From Bacillota bacterium (GTDB taxonomy: Bacteria; Bacillota; Clostridia; Oscillospirales; Ruminococcaceae), in contig JAEWWW010000047.1 of assembly GCA_023396215.1 (NCBI GenBank), positions 1 through 24,997 on the forward strand: DNA of 24,997 bases, written 5' to 3'. Below are positions 21,487-24,997 of the stretch, in pieces. The notes under the pieces are model-generated. The model ran no database searches and had not been told where the DNA came from. It was given only the letters and a program-made list of their open reading frames with translations. The position numbers and the translations under genes were made by a program. Within the stretch, counting starts at the first letter, position 1; every line of letters begins with the position of its first letter.

Positions 21487-24400
21487 ATGGAGCATATTCT
21501 TTCCACACAAGATTGGGTCGATAGGGCATATAAGAAACTTAAAGGAAACGTGTATTTTGATAAGACGCAGCTCCCGTTAATCGACCAGCTTGTATCTTTC
21601 GAGCATGATGGTCCGGAGGAAAGCCTTGGCCAAATAACGGAACTGTTAGAGCAGTCAGAGGACAGCGTCTGGGAGGCTTATATTTCAGGTATCATCAGTA
21701 AAATAGAGACACTTGTTTACCCTAAGACGCTTCGCTCCTGGCCAGAAAATCAGGTGATTTTAAACATGGACAACGAGCCGGTTGAGATGGAAAAGGCGCA
21801 GTATTTTATTAAGATGCCGGTAAGTGGACATATCTTGGGGGTTTTATGGGTGCTCACTGTCGGTGCGTATTTGGATAATCGCAATGACTTGAATAATCCT
21901 CCCATGTATGAACATTCATACGGAAATCGCTTGCGTAAAAACCTTTACAATCCAGACAGTGGAAATATTACCTACTCCCCCTATTTGTTTGAGCCCTATT
22001 TCTCCCAGTATGAAAACTGGCGGGATACTGCTTTGGCCTATGCGAAAGAGCGACTGAATAACAAGCAGGATGCTCTGATTTTAACGCTAGATTTGCGCAG
22101 CTTTTTTTATGGTGTACATATTCCCAAAGATAATTTTGACAATATCTATGAAGTAGCCGCAGAGGCTTTAGGCGCAAAGCTCCCCCTATGGAGTGAGCGC
22201 ATACATGCCTTTGTTTATCGCGTTCTGGAGGCGTATTCTGAGAAGGTTCGAAGTATAAGCACCGATGAAGAGCTGCCCTTGGGCAAACGCGTGTTTTTAC
22301 CCATTGGCTTTTTGCCATCCAATATCCTTGCCAACTGGATACTAACCCCCTTCGATGAAGCAATCAGCCGTCGGTTTAATCCGGTGTATTATGGAAGATA
22401 TGTAGATGACATTATTATCGTTGACAAGGTGGAAAAGAACAGTCCGCTACGGAAGAAGGCCCAGGGAAAGAGCGAAGATAATTCTAAATTGACGGCCCAG
22501 GATATAATTGAATACTATTTCTGTTCTTGTTCCACGGTAGAAAGATTGCCAGATTCCTGTAAGCAGTCTCAACTTCTTTTGCCTCTGGAGCCTGATACAA
22601 TGACCCCTTCACAGCTTAAGGCATTTCAAACAAAGAAAGAAAAGCATAAAAAGGAGAGCAATTCTAAAGATCCGTGCGTAGGCTATCGTATCAACCCTGA
22701 TGTTTTGCTGTACAATAGTGACTCAAAGGTAAGCCCTGAGATTCAAATCCAAAACGACAAAGTAAAGGTGTTTTATTTCCGGGAAGGCGCAACTCGGGCT
22801 TTGCTGGATTGTTTCCGCACGCAGATTGGCCAGAATGCCAGTGAATTTCGTTTTTTGCCGGATATGGACCACATATTAAATCAAAACGATTACAGCGAAA
22901 TTTTCAAATTGCAAAATAATGAGACGCTTCACAAGTTGCGCGGCATTTCCTGCGTCTCCTTAGATAAATTTTCCTTATCAAAATTTCTTGGGAAGTACCG
23001 TAAGGCTGGGAGGATGATTCGAGATAAAAAGGAGAGTTCCTTCGACCGGGATTTGCTAAAGGTTTTAAATAAACGGACACTCATAGAAAACTACACCTTG
23101 TGGGAACGTCTTTTGGAAATAATGATTGTCAATAATCGTTTGGAACATTACGAAAAACTGGTGAAAATTATTTTAGACGCCATTGCCACATATCAAATCC
23201 CAGGTTGTGTGGTTAACCCCAAAAGAAACGAGTCTCACCATGCATTGCTCCTAACCTTACGCACTGCCATCTGCCGTACAGCAGCTCTATGCTGGGGACC
23301 CCAGATGGGTAAGATTTTGGGAAATATCGAAGACATGGTAACGGACACAGAAAAGTTTAATAATGAAGCATTTTTATTTCAAGCGGACCTACTATCAAAG
23401 CAACGCATATCCTATTGCCGCAGCCGTATGGTCAATAAATATGTGTTACCCTTGCCCATTGGATTATTGAGAGAGGATATATTTGAGCAGAATGATAAAA
23501 TCATTAACCTGTGTCATTTAGAGTCCTTCCTTTCCAATACCCACCGGCTTGAAGAATTAGAAGACTATACGTACTACCCGTATATGGTAACGCCGCAGGA
23601 AATCTCCTATGCCCTTGCATGTGAGAATATCGCTACCGGTAGTTTGATTGACGACCCCCAAAAGCAGCGCGACAATATAAAAGAGTATTATCTACGATGG
23701 AACTATCCCAATCTGGACGAAGGTGGTATTGAGGATACATTTAACGAGGTAAACGTCAAACCGCTACCGGGAAAAGCGAAAAGATGCCACGCAATTTCCA
23801 TTGGTACACCGACGGCCAACGCAATTAAAGTTGCTATTGGGAATGCGAGATTATATGAAAATGATTTTAAACGTGCCCTGACTGGACAACCCAATCGGTC
23901 CTATGAACGGTATCAGCAGGTGCAGAAGCTGCTAAAAGAAGCTCTTGAGGCTCATGTGGATTTACTGGTGCTACCGGAAAGCTATCTCCCATGGGAGTGG
24001 ATTCCAGATGTCTCCAGACTGTGTGCAAATAATCAAATGGCGCTGGTTACAGGCGTTGAGCATATCCTATCTGCCAAAAATAATGATTATCTGCAGCAGG
24101 TTTACAATCTGACAGCGGTTATTCTTCCGTACCGCAAGGATGATCATAAATTTGCCCACATTGTTTACCACCAGAAGGTTCATTTCTCTCCGGAAGAGGA
24201 ACGAAAGATTAAAGGGTACCGATTGGAACCATGCCGAGGTGAAGACTATCAGTTGTTTCAGTGGAAAGATTTATGGTTCTCCGTTTATTGCTGCTTTGAG
24301 TTGGCCTCTATTGCAGAACGTGCGTTATTCCAATCCTTTGTAGATTTAATAGTGGCTGTTGAGTGGAATCGAGATGTCCCTTACTTTAGCAACATCATGG

Positions 24401-24708
24401 AGTCCTTGTGCCGTGATCTGCATTGCTATTGTATCCAGGCTAACTCCTCTGATTTTGGAGACAGCCGGGTCATGTGCCCTACCAAAACCGAGTTGAGAGA
24501 CTTAATCAAAACAAAGGGCGGAATTAACCACACAATTCTGGTAGATGAGATTAATGTGGATGCGCTGCGTGATTATCAACGAAAGGAATACGAATTGCAA
24601 CGAGACGATGATCGTTTTAAACCGACCCCTCCCAACTTTGATCCCAACATCCCAGAACACAAGCAGAATAAAACACTTTGGGATGCCCTAAATCACATTC
24701 AGGAGTAA
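21487..24708 (+). CDS. drt1a: Defense-associated reverse transcriptase fused to a nitrilase domain (DRT type 1 / UG1-like)
   Basis: 1,073 residues from the ATG at 21487, chosen because AGGGAGG lies 6 bases upstream; the frame also has an earlier TTG without such a site. The RT fingers-palm spans about residues 100-500. Motif A is ILTLDLRSFFYG (catalytic D202), then LPIGFLPSNILANW (271-284), then YVDD (305-308). A charged Lys/Ser-rich insertion of over 100 residues follows YVDD. A helical middle leads to a C-terminal carbon-nitrogen hydrolase domain (about 780-1030) with the full triad: LPES (E831), HQKVHFSPEE (K897) and CCFE (C936). The RT-nitrilase fusion is the published mark of anti-phage DRT type 1. 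UG5-type RTs also use nitrilase domains, so the subgroup needs a tree. It is co-transcribed with the gene at 19103. The hydrolase substrate is unknown. Confidence 0.88.
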   Translation: MEHILSTQDWVDRAYKKLKGNVYFDKTQLPLIDQLVSFEHDGPEESLGQITELLEQSEDSVWEAYISGIISKIETLVYPKTLRSWPENQVILNMDNEPVEMEKAQYFIKMPVSGHILGVLWVLTVGAYLDNRNDLNNPPMYEHSYGNRLRKNLYNPDSGNITYSPYLFEPYFSQYENWRDTALAYAKERLNNKQDALILTLDLRSFFYGVHIPKDNFDNIYEVAAEALGAKLPLWSERIHAFVYRVLEAYSEKVRSISTDEELPLGKRVFLPIGFLPSNILANWILTPFDEAISRRFNPVYYGRYVDDIIIVDKVEKNSPLRKKAQGKSEDNSKLTAQDIIEYYFCSCSTVERLPDSCKQSQLLLPLEPDTMTPSQLKAFQTKKEKHKKESNSKDPCVGYRINPDVLLYNSDSKVSPEIQIQNDKVKVFYFREGATRALLDCFRTQIGQNASEFRFLPDMDHILNQNDYSEIFKLQNNETLHKLRGISCVSLDKFSLSKFLGKYRKAGRMIRDKKESSFDRDLLKVLNKRTLIENYTLWERLLEIMIVNNRLEHYEKLVKIILDAIATYQIPGCVVNPKRNESHHALLLTLRTAICRTAALCWGPQMGKILGNIEDMVTDTEKFNNEAFLFQADLLSKQRISYCRSRMVNKYVLPLPIGLLREDIFEQNDKIINLCHLESFLSNTHRLEELEDYTYYPYMVTPQEISYALACENIATGSLIDDPQKQRDNIKEYYLRWNYPNLDEGGIEDTFNEVNVKPLPGKAKRCHAISIGTPTANAIKVAIGNARLYENDFKRALTGQPNRSYERYQQVQKLLKEALEAHVDLLVLPESYLPWEWIPDVSRLCANNQMALVTGVEHILSAKNNDYLQQVYNLTAVILPYRKDDHKFAHIVYHQKVHFSPEEERKIKGYRLEPCRGEDYQLFQWKDLWFSVYCCFELASIAERALFQSFVDLIVAVEWNRDVPYFSNIMESLCRDLHCYCIQANSSDFGDSRVMCPTKTELRDLIKTKGGINHTILVDEINVDALRDYQRKEYELQRDDDRFKPTPPNFDPNIPEHKQNKTLWDALNHIQE

Positions 24709-24774
24709 ACATATATTGTTTTCAAGCAGATAATCGTGAAGTGGGAATAAGAGTTCCCCATCATTTTACCCAAC

Positions 24775-24812
24775 CAGCAAGGGAGGCGCAAAATGCGCCT
24801 CCCTTGCTGTTA
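24775..24812. terminator. Terminator between the RT gene and the recombinase
   Basis: A perfect 16-bp stem CAGCAAGGGAGGCGCA/TGCGCCTCCCTTGCTG (24775-24790 with 24794-24809) with an AAA loop, followed by TTATT. It lies between convergent genes and can serve both, though T-runs are short. Confidence 0.8.
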
Positions 24813-24815
24813 TTC

Positions 24816-24997
24816 CTACATCGCCTGTGCAAACGGGATGACCTTGCACCCGCTCTCCATCGTGGATCCCGGTGCGTTCGGTGTCGGCTCTGGCGGTTCC
24901 GGCTCTGGCATGTTCACCGCCACCCCCTCCATAAACCCGCCAATCTTATCCGCAGCACCCTGCTGCATCTGGTGGGTCACATGGGTGTAGGTGTCCA
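24816..24997 (-). CDS. Tyrosine recombinase (phage-type integrase), C-terminal fragment
   Basis: The last 59 codons of a minus-strand gene that continues past the right edge, ending in TAG at 24816-24818. The visible start DTYTHVTHQMQQGAADKI is the typical end of Tn916/phage-like tyrosine integrases, where the Tyr of DTYTHV is the nucleophile that attacks DNA. After it comes a Pro/Glu-rich tail (PEPEPPEPTP) and a short variable end. The Arg-His-Arg residues of the active site lie outside the window, so the family cannot be confirmed here. Its bases are GC-rich like the backbone and unlike the RT operon. It would be the enzyme that inserts or excises the island, or a neighbouring element. Confidence 0.8.
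   Translation of the reverse strand, partial: DTYTHVTHQMQQGAADKIGGFMEGVAVNMPEPEPPEPTPNAPGSTMESGCKVIPFAQAM

Larger units (their letters stand above)
17586..24997. mobile_element. Putative genomic island at tRNA-Pro (left part)
   Basis: Inference from four signs. There is an abrupt drop in GC and a change in codon use right after the intact tRNA-Pro. The cargo is accessory (DUF1848 gene and an RT-nitrilase defense operon). A tyrosine recombinase gene lies at the far end. A broken tRNA-Pro lies beside the intact one. The right end and the second attachment repeat are not in the window: I found no copy of the tRNA 3' end in the last 300 bases. The visible recombinase tail is GC-rich like the backbone, so it could belong to a separate element. 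Confidence 0.55.

Noticed and set aside
21487..24708. Retron, group II intron or diversity-generating RT
   Set aside because: There is no intron RNA domains, maturase domain, VR/TR pair or obvious msr-msd fold, and the C-terminal nitrilase points to the UG/DRT1 class.
24793..24990. 65-codon plus-strand frame at the right edge
   Set aside because: It starts in the terminator loop and is the complement of the recombinase C-terminus.

Overview
The window is most simply read as chromosome of a GC-rich Gram-positive anaerobe of the Clostridia (Oscillospiraceae/Ruminococcaceae-like) carrying the edge of a mobile island. This is inference from strong AGGAGG ribosome binding sites before nearly every gene, an MsrA-MsrB fusion, a complete acetyl-cycle arginine operon, a YlxP/DUF503 gene, and GC-rich hairpins scattered between genes. 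No rRNA or marker gene allows a firmer name.

Positions 1-17,600 are conserved backbone. The left edge holds the 3' part of msrAB (plus strand). Then, on the minus strand, come a small single-pass membrane protein, gpmI and tpiA (one operon), and pgk (own promoter and terminator). Next is a seven-gene arginine operon read from right to left: argG-argH-argC-argJ-argB-argD-argF. It encodes every step from N-acetylglutamate to arginine, with ArgJ recycling the acetyl group, and ends at a strong terminator. Upstream of it is a Na/Pi-cotransporter family protein with a PhoU-like tail (minus strand). On the plus strand follow deoC and ylxP, then a tRNA promoter, a truncated 5' half of one tRNA-Pro(UGG) and a complete tRNA-Pro(UGG).

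Immediately after the intact tRNA the base composition drops visibly and the content changes (17,586 onward). This part carries a DUF1848 cysteine-rich gene, then a two-gene operon: a 777-residue protein with a Gly/Ala-rich hydrophobic segment, and a 1,073-residue reverse transcriptase (YVDD) fused to a nitrilase domain with an intact Glu-Lys-Cys triad. This matches the RT-nitrilase architecture of defense-associated reverse transcriptase type 1 (DRT1/UG1). The window ends in the C-terminus of a tyrosine recombinase with its catalytic tyrosine. Together these suggest an integrative element at tRNA-Pro carrying an anti-phage system.

The most unusual feature is an 85-bp element present twice (17,778-17,862 and 18,916-19,000, 76/85 identical). 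It contains a good promoter with an overlapping palindrome and a structured leader. One copy precedes the DUF1848 gene. The other precedes the RT operon and ends in a perfect intrinsic terminator, so it could make a short RNA or act as an attenuator. Smaller oddities are a duplicated argB 3' end between argB and argD, recurring GC-rich palindromes, and a candidate ArgR operator upstream of argG.
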